A stretch of DNA of 18,409 nt from JABSOG01 sp041583135. GTDB lineage: Bacteria > Pseudomonadota > Gammaproteobacteria > Enterobacterales > Alteromonadaceae. Under the pieces are notes generated by a model. That model worked only from the letters and a program-made list of their open reading frames with translations. It was not told the DNA's origin and searched no databases. Position numbers and translations under genes: made by a program. Within the stretch, counting starts at the first letter, position 1. Each line of letters opens with the position of its first letter. The stretch is taken from assembly GCA_041583135.1 (NCBI GenBank), contig JBFHGJ010000118.1:1-18409 (forward strand). Direction: 5' to 3'. Below are positions 7,965-14,823 of the stretch, piece after piece.

Positions 7965-8393
7965 ATGAAAGACGAGATCCGTCAAAAAAAGGCCGCGCTG
8001 TTAAGCGCAATTAAACAGGCCAAAACCCAATCACCTATTGAACTGGCAGACGCCTATTCAGACTACGCCTACTTTATCGAAACCTCATTAAATGATATTG
8101 AAGGCGCAAAGCGCTTTTACTTAAAAGCGATAGAGCTTGCACCAACTGATGCTTTATGTCTTAGCCGGTATGCAACCTACCTAGCCCGCAACATGCCTGA
8201 TAGTGATGCCCCAGAGCAGTATTTTCTGCGCGCAATTGCCGCAGAGCCTCTTCAAGCAGATTGCTTGGGCGGGTATGCCGACTATCTCGCCAGCAACAAA
8301 CAAGATATAGCGACAGCGCACAACTACTATCAAAAAGCCATTGCAGCAGATAGCAGAAGTGATAGCCAAAAACACCAATATCGCCAAACTTGA
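7965..8393 (+). CDS. Short TPR protein, 3' end rearranged
   Basis: The 142-residue product has about three TPRs of 35 residues (from Y34, Y69 and Y104) related to those of the CHAT protein, for example FYLKAIELAP against YYLKAIELAP. It has its own AGGTAG ribosome binding site and starts 106 bases after the preceding gene. Residues up to about 129 read as TPR; the last 13 (SRSDSQKHQYRQT) are out-of-frame sequence. In another frame the same DNA encodes a copy of the C-terminal tail of the CHAT protein (see 8344-8424). So the gene appears to be a relic, or a shortened paralogue, left after a deletion that removed the end of the TPR array. It could still make a small soluble TPR adaptor. Confidence 0.65.
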   Translation: MKDEIRQKKAALLSAIKQAKTQSPIELADAYSDYAYFIETSLNDIEGAKRFYLKAIELAPTDALCLSRYATYLARNMPDSDAPEQYFLRAIAAEPLQADCLGGYADYLASNKQDIATAHNYYQKAIAADSRSDSQKHQYRQT

Positions 8394-8424
8394 AGCCTTT
8401 AAGCTTTGGCACAACCCCAACTAG
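8344..8424 (+). pseudogene. Out-of-frame remnant of the CHAT-protein C-terminal tail
   Basis: Read in the frame starting at 8344, this stretch gives QQIAEVIAKNTNIAKLEAFK and then LWHNPN before the stop TAG at 8422. The C-terminus of the CHAT protein is QQLAEVISKNADIAKLEAFE followed by LWLKSECD, so 19 of the first 24 positions agree. The TPR gene reads this DNA one frame away and stops at 8393. The match starts at CAGCAG, just where the TPR reading becomes unlike a TPR, which marks the fusion point. The ribosome binding site of the next gene begins at the last base of this relic stop codon. Confidence 0.8.
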
Positions 8425-8436
8425 GAAGCAATATAG

Positions 8437-9033
8437 ATGAATTTCAAACAATCAATAACCTTAGGCTTATTACTACCGGTTATCACCCTAACCGGCTGTA
8501 CTATTCAACATCCGATCGCCGACGATTACCCCAATTATGTGGCGAAAAACAAAAGTCAGGTGAGTCTGCCAGCATCGCAACACACAGGTCAATACGTACT
8601 AGCCCCGGCAACGAAAGGCCATCGCTACGAGTTTCGTGCCTTTACCGTGGGTTATGGTCATCGCTGGATTGTTGAATTCGGCAAAATTTTAGACGTCACA
8701 CTTAACCAACCCAATGTACAAACCGCCTTTGGTGGCTTAACGCAGAAAACTGACGCAGCATCGAACGCAGGCTCAGGGTTGCTATTCGAATTCACATTAA
8801 CCGATTACGAATATAAGAATCATCGCGCTTATGTCGGCCTACAAATCGATGTTAAAAAAGAAGACAAAGTGGTGTTCAGCCGCCAGTACAATGCAAAAGG
8901 CGACTCCAAGGGTGCGCAAATGTTCTTTGGCGGACCTTTTGCCATGACCAGTGCGACATTAGCCTCAAACCGCAGCGCCATTGAGCGTGCACTAACTCAG
9001 TTCATTGATGATCTGAATCGCGCCAATATTTAA
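8437..9033 (+). CDS. Small lipoprotein of unknown function
   Basis: A signal peptide with lipobox LTGC places the lipidated cysteine at residue 21, so the 198-residue product should be anchored in the inner or outer membrane facing the periplasm. The mature part is mixed alpha/beta, with strands such as YEFRAFTVGYG and LLFEFTLTDYEY and a C-terminal helix SAIERALTQFIDDL. The fold pattern recalls small periplasmic auxiliary lipoproteins (YajG or ABC-auxiliary type), but I cannot assign a family. The start is supported by GGAAG 8 bases upstream. It follows the broken TPR gene by 43 bases; this may be chance, since its sequence shows no tie to the CHAT system. A long hairpin follows the stop. Confidence 0.82.
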   Translation: MNFKQSITLGLLLPVITLTGCTIQHPIADDYPNYVAKNKSQVSLPASQHTGQYVLAPATKGHRYEFRAFTVGYGHRWIVEFGKILDVTLNQPNVQTAFGGLTQKTDAASNAGSGLLFEFTLTDYEYKNHRAYVGLQIDVKKEDKVVFSRQYNAKGDSKGAQMFFGGPFAMTSATLASNRSAIERALTQFIDDLNRANI

Positions 9034-9039
9034 ATCAGC

Positions 9040-9085
9040 GGCCAAAAGCGCAGGTGTTGCTATCAATTTCTCTGCGCTTTCGGCC
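9040..9085 (+). terminator. Long inverted repeat after the lipoprotein gene
   Basis: The 14-base arms ggccaaaagcgcag and ctgcgctttcggcc pair with a single mismatch around an 18-base loop, starting 7 bases past the stop codon. The position fits a terminator, although only a ttt within the arm and no following T-run is present. Confidence 0.5.
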
Positions 9086-9146
9086 AAAAACACTAAAACT
9101 ATGGCTATTTTTCAAAGATTTAACGCCAAAACAGGTAAAATCGTTC

Positions 9147-9152
9147 TATACT
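9147..9152 (+). promoter_or_regulatory. Candidate -10 element before the M1-M28 gene
   Basis: TATACT is a near-consensus -10 box 35 bases before the start codon. I see no good -35 at the usual distance (TTAACG at 9120 is 21 bases away), so the promoter may depend on an activator or be a false match. Confidence 0.3.
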
Positions 9153-9187
9153 AGAGGCCAACTAAGAATAATAGCAAACGGTAAATA

Positions 9188-12100
9188 ATGGCTTTGATGT
9201 CACCTTGGACAATCCGCTCACTGTTGTTGGCACTCATACTTTGTCTGTTTACACTCAATACAGCAAAGGCTCTGCCTAGTGTCGGCGACCACGGACACTA
9301 CGATTTAGACGTGGTGTTGCAACCACAAAAACAGCATCTTGAAGTTGACCTACGCTACCGCTTACCAAAACAGGTTAGAGCGCATTCAACCGTTCAATCA
9401 ACAACCCTTTATTTTACGCTACATAAAGACCTTACTATCACCGAGCTTAATCAACCCTATGAAGTTGAAAACAGCGAAGGTGATGGCCTGTTTAAACGCT
9501 ATCAGGTTCGTTTGACCAACCCTGCCATTACTGAACTGGTCATGCACTACCAAGGCAACATTCATCACGACATTCTCAGTGCCAAGCAAAACTACCAGCG
9601 CAGTTTTGCCGATACGCCGGGGATCATCGACGCCAAAGGTGTGTATTTAGATGGCGGCAGCTATTGGTATCCGCATTTTGATCATGGGCTATTTGACTTT
9701 GCACTAGAGGTTACCCTGCCCCATCATTGGCATAGCATCAGCCAAGGCGATTTGAGCGCAAACAATGGCATTGAACACTGGCAAAGCCCGCAGGTCATGC
9801 CCGACATCTATCTCATTGCAGCCCCCTTTACCATTTATCGTCAGCCCTACAGCAGCGAATTTGCTGCCGAGCACAAACCTATCTCCATAGAAGCTTACCT
9901 GCGTACCAAAGACAACAGCTTGGCCAACAAATACATTCAAACCGCACAGGCTTATATGGCGCAATATGAAGCCCTGCTGGGTCCCTATCCTTACGGCAAA
10001 TTCGCCTTGGTGGAAAACTTTTGGCAAACCGGCTTTGGTATGCCCTCATTTACCCTTCTGGGTGATAAAATCATTCGTTTTCCGTTTATATTGCACTCAT
10101 CCTATCCCCATGAATTGCTTCATAACTGGTGGGGAAACGGCGTATTTACCAGTCCAGTGTCAGGTAATTGGAGCGAAGGGCTAACAACCTACTTGGCCGA
10201 TCACTTAATTGCCGAACAAAAACAAAAAGCCGACGACTACCGCCGTGATGCCCTTAAGCGCTTTAGCAACACCCTGGAGCAACACCGCCACATGTCGTTG
10301 TCGCAATTTAGCTCTCGCGATAGCGCCGCTACAGAGGCTTTAGGCTATGTTAAAGGGATGATGGTGTGGGAAATGCTGCGTAATGAATTAGGCGATGAAG
10401 CCTTTATCAGTGGTCTGCGCCGCTTTTACCGCGACAACCTTGGTAAACAAGCCGGATTTAAGGCATTGCAACAGGCGTTTGAACTGGCCGCAAAACGCAA
10501 GTTAGACTTGTTTTTTAGCCAATGGGTGCAAAGGCAAGGCGCGCCCAAACTGGCACTGGCAAGAGTAAAGTTAAGTGCCAACGACAGCAAACAAGGCTGT
10601 TACCGCCTGAGTTTTGAGTTGCGTCAAACCCAGCTTACCAAAGCCTTTAGTTTGCATGTGCCGGTGCAAGTTGCCAATCAAACCCAAAGCCAAACCCATT
10701 GGCTTGACTTAAACGCCAAGCATCAGCAGTTTAATCTTTTTGTGCCTTTTAAACCGAGCCAATTGGCAGTCGATAACCAGTTTCAACTGATGCGTCAGCT
10801 CGACCCTAAAGAGAGCGCGCCTACGCTTGGCGGTGCCTTTGCCGGTGAGCAGTGGCTGGTGATATTGCCGCAAAACGCCGAGCGAAAGACACAAGAGCGT
10901 TATCAAAAGCTCTATCGCCAATGGCAAACCGGCGATATTCAGGTAACTGTCGCCAAAGACAATGAAGACATCGATTTTGGCGATTTCGATACCATTTGGC
11001 TGTTCGACAATCACAATCAGCAAAGGCCATTGCTGAGCCAGTGGTTGCCCAACAACACCTTAGCCAGCGAGCTATTAACCAGCACCGACACTGTTGTAAT
11101 GAGCGCAGCAAACCCCAAACAGCCCGAGCAAACGCTAGTTTATATGCATTTGGCTCAACCAGATGCACTAGATGCGCTTGCCCGAAAACTGCCACACTAC
11201 GGTAAATATAGCTATGTGACTTTTGCCACTAAAACGGCGGTTAATCGATTAAAAGGCATTTGGCCTGCTAGCCATTCTCCGCTGATACATCACTTTGACA
11301 ATAGTGTTGTCGTCAAAGCGCCAGCTCGTCGCGGGGCGTTGATAAAGCCGCCTTCGGCCTTTAGCGCAAAGCAGTTTAAAGCCGATGTTGAAGCACTAAC
11401 AGCGCACAAGATGCAGGGGCGAGGCGTCGGCACCAAAGGCATTGAACTGGCGGCTGATTATATTTTTAAGGCGCTGAGCAACTTGGGTCTTGAAGTGAAA
11501 AACCAATACTTCGACGTAGACATCAACGGCAAACCGGTCACAACCCGCAATATTATCGCCAAAATTCCCGGTAGCGCTAAGGCGTTTGCCGACGCGCCAG
11601 TTATATTAAGCGCTCACTATGATCACTTAGGTTTTGATGTTCAAGGCATCCCCTTCCCCGGCGCCGATGACAATGCCAGCGGCGTCGCCGTATTGTTGGC
11701 GCTTGCAGCCCACTTTAAGCAATATTATCCGGCTAGGCCGATTGTTTTTGCCGCGTTTAGCGCAGAAGAACACGGCTTGCAAGGTGCCAAACATTATCTC
11801 AATACATTAAGGCAGCAACCGGTTTTTGCTCTGGTCAATTTAGACATTATTGGCCGCCTAGGCAGCGGCCCTATCCATGTCCTTGGGTCAGATTCTTCAA
11901 GACAGTGGCCTCATATTTTTATGGGCGCAGGTTTTGTTACCGGCCACAAAGTACAAATGAGCCAGCTCAATATTGCCAGCTCAGACCATGCGCCGTTTAT
12001 CGAAGCTGGTATTCCAGCCGTGCATATCTTTGCCAGCGCCCATTTTGACGTTCACCATCACTCCGATACCCCAAACAAGCTAGACTATCAAGGCATGGTC

Positions 12101-12481
12101 GATATTGCCGAAGTGACTACTGAAGTCATTGAATATCTATCCCAGCGCAAAGAGCCCCTCACCAACAACAGCGCTGCAACTAAGACAAAACCCTCCAGCT
12201 CAAATGCCCAAGGTCGCAAGGTCAGCACCGGCATTTTGCCCGACTACAGTTTTAAAGGCCCCGGCGTCAGAGTCGCTCAGGTAGCAGACAACTCGCCAGC
12301 GCTACAAAGCGGCATCCAAAAAGACGATGTGATAGTGACACTCGAGGGCAAAACGGTTAACGACCTTGCCGACTATTCAGCGCAACTTAAAGCGTTTAAG
12401 CCCGGCGATAAGCTTAAGCTGACACTTAACAGGAATGGCCGAGCGGTTGAAGTTGAGGTGGTGCTGGGTGTGAGGGAGTGA
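9188..12481 (+). CDS. Secreted M1-type / M28 metallopeptidase fusion with PDZ domain
   Basis: A signal peptide (residues 1-28, AKA cut site) sends this 1097-residue protein to the periplasm or beyond. Residues about 35-460 are an M1 aminopeptidase-like domain with the zinc motif HELLH at 308-312 and E330 in NWSEGL. Residues about 700-985 are an M28 peptidase with the usual metal-ligand blocks: SAHYDH (H810), GADDNASG (D827/D828), SAEEHG (E860/E861), LDIIG (D886) and HHHSDT (956-960). A PDZ domain occupies about 1010-1097. The role is probably breakdown of peptides for nutrition, with the PDZ domain binding substrate or tethering the enzyme. The spacing HExxH-17-E is one residue shorter than the usual 18, and the GxMEN motif is replaced by FGMPSF. 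The ribosome binding site is weak; a second ATG lies at residue 4. Confidence 0.9.
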   Translation: MALMSPWTIRSLLLALILCLFTLNTAKALPSVGDHGHYDLDVVLQPQKQHLEVDLRYRLPKQVRAHSTVQSTTLYFTLHKDLTITELNQPYEVENSEGDGLFKRYQVRLTNPAITELVMHYQGNIHHDILSAKQNYQRSFADTPGIIDAKGVYLDGGSYWYPHFDHGLFDFALEVTLPHHWHSISQGDLSANNGIEHWQSPQVMPDIYLIAAPFTIYRQPYSSEFAAEHKPISIEAYLRTKDNSLANKYIQTAQAYMAQYEALLGPYPYGKFALVENFWQTGFGMPSFTLLGDKIIRFPFILHSSYPHELLHNWWGNGVFTSPVSGNWSEGLTTYLADHLIAEQKQKADDYRRDALKRFSNTLEQHRHMSLSQFSSRDSAATEALGYVKGMMVWEMLRNELGDEAFISGLRRFYRDNLGKQAGFKALQQAFELAAKRKLDLFFSQWVQRQGAPKLALARVKLSANDSKQGCYRLSFELRQTQLTKAFSLHVPVQVANQTQSQTHWLDLNAKHQQFNLFVPFKPSQLAVDNQFQLMRQLDPKESAPTLGGAFAGEQWLVILPQNAERKTQERYQKLYRQWQTGDIQVTVAKDNEDIDFGDFDTIWLFDNHNQQRPLLSQWLPNNTLASELLTSTDTVVMSAANPKQPEQTLVYMHLAQPDALDALARKLPHYGKYSYVTFATKTAVNRLKGIWPASHSPLIHHFDNSVVVKAPARRGALIKPPSAFSAKQFKADVEALTAHKMQGRGVGTKGIELAADYIFKALSNLGLEVKNQYFDVDINGKPVTTRNIIAKIPGSAKAFADAPVILSAHYDHLGFDVQGIPFPGADDNASGVAVLLALAAHFKQYYPARPIVFAAFSAEEHGLQGAKHYLNTLRQQPVFALVNLDIIGRLGSGPIHVLGSDSSRQWPHIFMGAGFVTGHKVQMSQLNIASSDHAPFIEAGIPAVHIFASAHFDVHHHSDTPNKLDYQGMVDIAEVTTEVIEYLSQRKEPLTNNSAATKTKPSSSNAQGRKVSTGILPDYSFKGPGVRVAQVADNSPALQSGIQKDDVIVTLEGKTVNDLADYSAQLKAFKPGDKLKLTLNRNGRAVEVEVVLGVRE

Positions 12482-12526
12482 AATATAATTCACACCTAGA
12501 AATAAGACCATCACCGAAAAAAGGGA

Positions 12527-12555
12527 TTTACATCATCAACTACAATGTATAGAAT
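12527..12555 (+). promoter_or_regulatory. Promoter of first Sel1-like gene
   Basis: TTTACA and TAGAAT are separated by 17 bases, five of six matches to consensus in each box. Transcription should start near 12562, about 42 bases before the start codon. An inverted repeat, GGGATT at 12523-12528 and AATCCC at 12553-12558, overlaps both boxes and might be an operator or a chance match. The same arrangement is kept in the second copy. Confidence 0.65.
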
Positions 12556-12603
12556 CCCTCCGACTTTTGACCATAAAAACAACTAAAGATTAAAATACCT
12601 TCT

Positions 12604-13560
12604 ATGAAAAAACAGCTACTCACCGTTTTTGTCCTAGTCATACTCGCCAGCCTAGGCTATTTCATCTTTGCCCCAAAGACCGACCAAGCAACTGAATCTG
12701 AACAGCCAAAGCCGGTGCAAATCAAGCACCCCAAGGCCAAACCTGAGCCTGCGCCTGAGCAAACACCTAAACCAAAGTTAACCACAAAAGCAGCGCCTAA
12801 AGAAAAGGTCGATCACAGCAACCAACCTCTAATAGAAAAAACCTTTCCCGAGACTGAACTGCAAGGCGGGCTAGCCCAGCACCTCGATGACTTAATTCAA
12901 AGATATGAAAACGGCGACCTTGATGCAGGCTATGTGTTAGCTGTGAACTTAAAGCGCTGTATTAGCGCGGTTAGCAGCAAAGAAGCACTAAACAAAGCCT
13001 ATGAAGACTTAGACAAAGTAAAAACTTCTCAGTTTTTTGATGAACAGCGCAGAGTACAAGCCAAAGAAAACCGCTCACAAGAGTTTTACTACTGTGAAGG
13101 CGTGCCAAAAGAGCTTACATCTCAATATTTTGAAATTTTGCAAAATACTGCCGAACAAGGCTCTATTGCCGCGCAAACCTACTTTGTAGGAACAATAACC
13201 CCAACTTTCCCAGAGAAAATAGACCACCAATTTACTGATGAAGAACTTCAACAACTCAGTGTAATAAGAGAACAGTATTATCGCTTTCTTGAAAACGCCG
13301 CTCACCAAGGCAGTTTCCGCGCCATGTTAAGAGTAGTGGTAACAAATCAACCCCACTTAGATAACAACCCTGTTAAGTCTCTTGCCTATAACTTAGCCAT
13401 TTTAGATTTAACAACGAACGACCACACATACGCAGGCCATACCGAGATAAGTAATAGATTAATGGCAAAAATGACCCCAGAACAAATCTCTCAAGCCAGA
13501 GATATGAGCAAAGAGATAATCGAAATAATTAGGCAAAATGGCACCATTTATCGGTTTTAA
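12604..13560 (+). CDS. Membrane-anchored Sel1/TPR-like protein, copy 1
   Basis: The family is not recognised by name. Residues 4-22 are a hydrophobic N-terminal segment without a clear cut site, so probably a signal anchor. Residues 25-75 are a Lys/Pro/Glu-rich linker (PKPVQIKHPKAKPEPAPEQ) able to span the periplasm. The rest is helical, with Sel1-like pieces (LDAGYVLAVNL, AEQGSIAAQTYF, AHQGSFRAML). C119 and C164 (in FYYCEGVPKEL) are kept in both copies and may form a disulfide. The first 116 codons are almost the same as those of the neighbour at 13819. There is no Shine-Dalgarno sequence: the leader ends in taccttct before the ATG. Function is unknown; Sel1 proteins usually act as scaffolds. 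It probably forms one group with the next two genes. Confidence 0.85.
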   Translation: MKKQLLTVFVLVILASLGYFIFAPKTDQATESEQPKPVQIKHPKAKPEPAPEQTPKPKLTTKAAPKEKVDHSNQPLIEKTFPETELQGGLAQHLDDLIQRYENGDLDAGYVLAVNLKRCISAVSSKEALNKAYEDLDKVKTSQFFDEQRRVQAKENRSQEFYYCEGVPKELTSQYFEILQNTAEQGSIAAQTYFVGTITPTFPEKIDHQFTDEELQQLSVIREQYYRFLENAAHQGSFRAMLRVVVTNQPHLDNNPVKSLAYNLAILDLTTNDHTYAGHTEISNRLMAKMTPEQISQARDMSKEIIEIIRQNGTIYRF

Positions 13561-13741
13561 TTGAGACCAAACCAAAAACGGCCTTGCGTTTCCGGCTTGA
13601 GCTGAAACCAATCAAATTCGACCGCATCAACATCGCTAAAGTATTAAACTGCCTAGAAAAACACTGTAAGACCATCATAATAGTCGCCGATCCATAAACT
13701 CAACCCACAACATCCAAAAAAAACAACACCGAAAAAAGGGA

Positions 13742-13770
13742 TTTACATCATCAGCTACAATGTATAGAAT
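13742..13770 (+). promoter_or_regulatory. Promoter of second Sel1-like gene
   Basis: This is a duplicate of the promoter at 12527, with TTTACA, a 17-base spacer and TAGAAT unchanged. The overlapping inverted repeat GGGATT...AATCCC is also kept, though the bases just after it differ. Each paralogue therefore has its own promoter. Confidence 0.65.
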
Positions 13771-13818
13771 CCCCCCGATTTTTGACAATAAAAACAACTA
13801 AAGATTAAAATACCTTCT

Positions 13819-14775
13819 ATGAAAAAACAGCAACTCACCGTTTTAGCTCTAGTTATACTCGCCAGCCTAGGCTATTTCACCTTTGCCCCAAAGACCGACC
13901 AAGCAACTGAATCTGAACAGCCAAAGCCGGTGCAAATCAAGCACCCCAAGGCCAAACCTGAACCTGCACCTGAGCAAACACCTAAACCAAAGTTAACCAC
14001 AAAAGCAGCGCCTAAAGAAAAGGTCGATCACAGCAACCAACCTCTAATCGAGAAAACCTTTCCTGAAACTGAACTACAAGGCGGGCTAGCCCAGCACCTT
14101 GATGACTTAATTCAAAGATATGAAAACGGCGACCTTGATGCAGGCTATGTATTAGCAGTGAACTTAAGCCGGTGTCATGGAGTTAGCGAAAGCAAAAGCG
14201 ACTTAGCCAAGGGCTTTGAAAATGTTGATAAGATGGAACGAACTGAAATCTTCACCGAAGATCGTTTAACCCAAGCCAAACAAAAAATGAGCGACAGATA
14301 TTATTACTGCGAAGGCGTACCAAAAGAACTTATAGATCAAGACTTTGAAATTTTACAAAACACCGCCGAGCTAGGTTCTATCGCCGCTCAGACCCAATTT
14401 GTGTCAATCACAAGCCCGACATACCCAGAAAAAATAGACTATCCATTCACCGAAGAAGAGATTCAACAACTCGCAGTGATAAGAGAACAATTTTATCGCT
14501 TTATTGAAAACACCGCTCATCAAGGCAGTCTCCACGCCATGCTAAAAATGGTGACAATAAACAAACCCCATCTAGGTAACAACCCTGTTAAATCACTTGC
14601 CTATAACTTAGCCATTTTAGATTTAACCAACAGCGACCACATGTATGAAATGTGTACAAATATAAGTGAAAGATTAATGGCAAAAATGACTCCAGAACAA
14701 ATCAGCCAAGCAAGAGATAAAAGCAAGGAGATAATCGGAATCATTAGGCAAAATGGCACCATTTATAGATTTTAA
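13819..14775 (+). CDS. Membrane-anchored Sel1/TPR-like protein, copy 2
   Basis: This paralogue of the gene at 12604 has the same length, 318 residues, with the same N-terminal anchor, Lys/Pro-rich linker and two conserved cysteines (C119, C164). Residues 22-116 are identical in the two proteins (95 in a row). From 117 to about 160 they differ strongly (SRCHGVSESKSDLAKGFE here), then resume with YYCEGVPKEL; the C-terminus (KMTPEQISQARD, QNGTIYRF) is again conserved. The changed block may set partner specificity while the anchor is shared. The leader has no ribosome binding site, as in copy 1. The next gene starts 48 bases downstream and may be co-transcribed. Confidence 0.85.
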   Translation: MKKQQLTVLALVILASLGYFTFAPKTDQATESEQPKPVQIKHPKAKPEPAPEQTPKPKLTTKAAPKEKVDHSNQPLIEKTFPETELQGGLAQHLDDLIQRYENGDLDAGYVLAVNLSRCHGVSESKSDLAKGFENVDKMERTEIFTEDRLTQAKQKMSDRYYYCEGVPKELIDQDFEILQNTAELGSIAAQTQFVSITSPTYPEKIDYPFTEEEIQQLAVIREQFYRFIENTAHQGSLHAMLKMVTINKPHLGNNPVKSLAYNLAILDLTNSDHMYEMCTNISERLMAKMTPEQISQARDKSKEIIGIIRQNGTIYRF

Positions 14776-14823
14776 CTGATACACAAGACCAATCCCTAAT
14801 ATCAATAACAAAAGTAAACAACA

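Larger units (their letters stand above)
12513..14775 (+). repeat. Tandem gene duplication, period 1215 bp
   Basis: The stretch from about 12513 to 13560 is repeated 1215 bases later, from about 13728 to 14775. The period is the same at the promoter, start codon and stop codon, so there is no net insertion or deletion. The copies are nearly identical from the promoter to codon 116 and clearly diverged after that, becoming similar again near the end. The 167 bases between the first stop and the second promoter are unique. Confidence 0.92.

Noticed and set aside
8367..8373. C-AAAAA-C run as a programmed frameshift site joining the TPR frame to the tail frame.
   Set aside because: The register needed is +1, whereas such runs favour -1, and the tail frame already matches upstream of the run.
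13561..13697. A stop-free frame after the first Sel1-like gene, ending LNCLEKHCKTIIIVADP, looks protein-like and could be a gene relic.
   Set aside because: About 50 open codons can occur by chance; there is no convincing start or ribosome binding site and I recognise no family.
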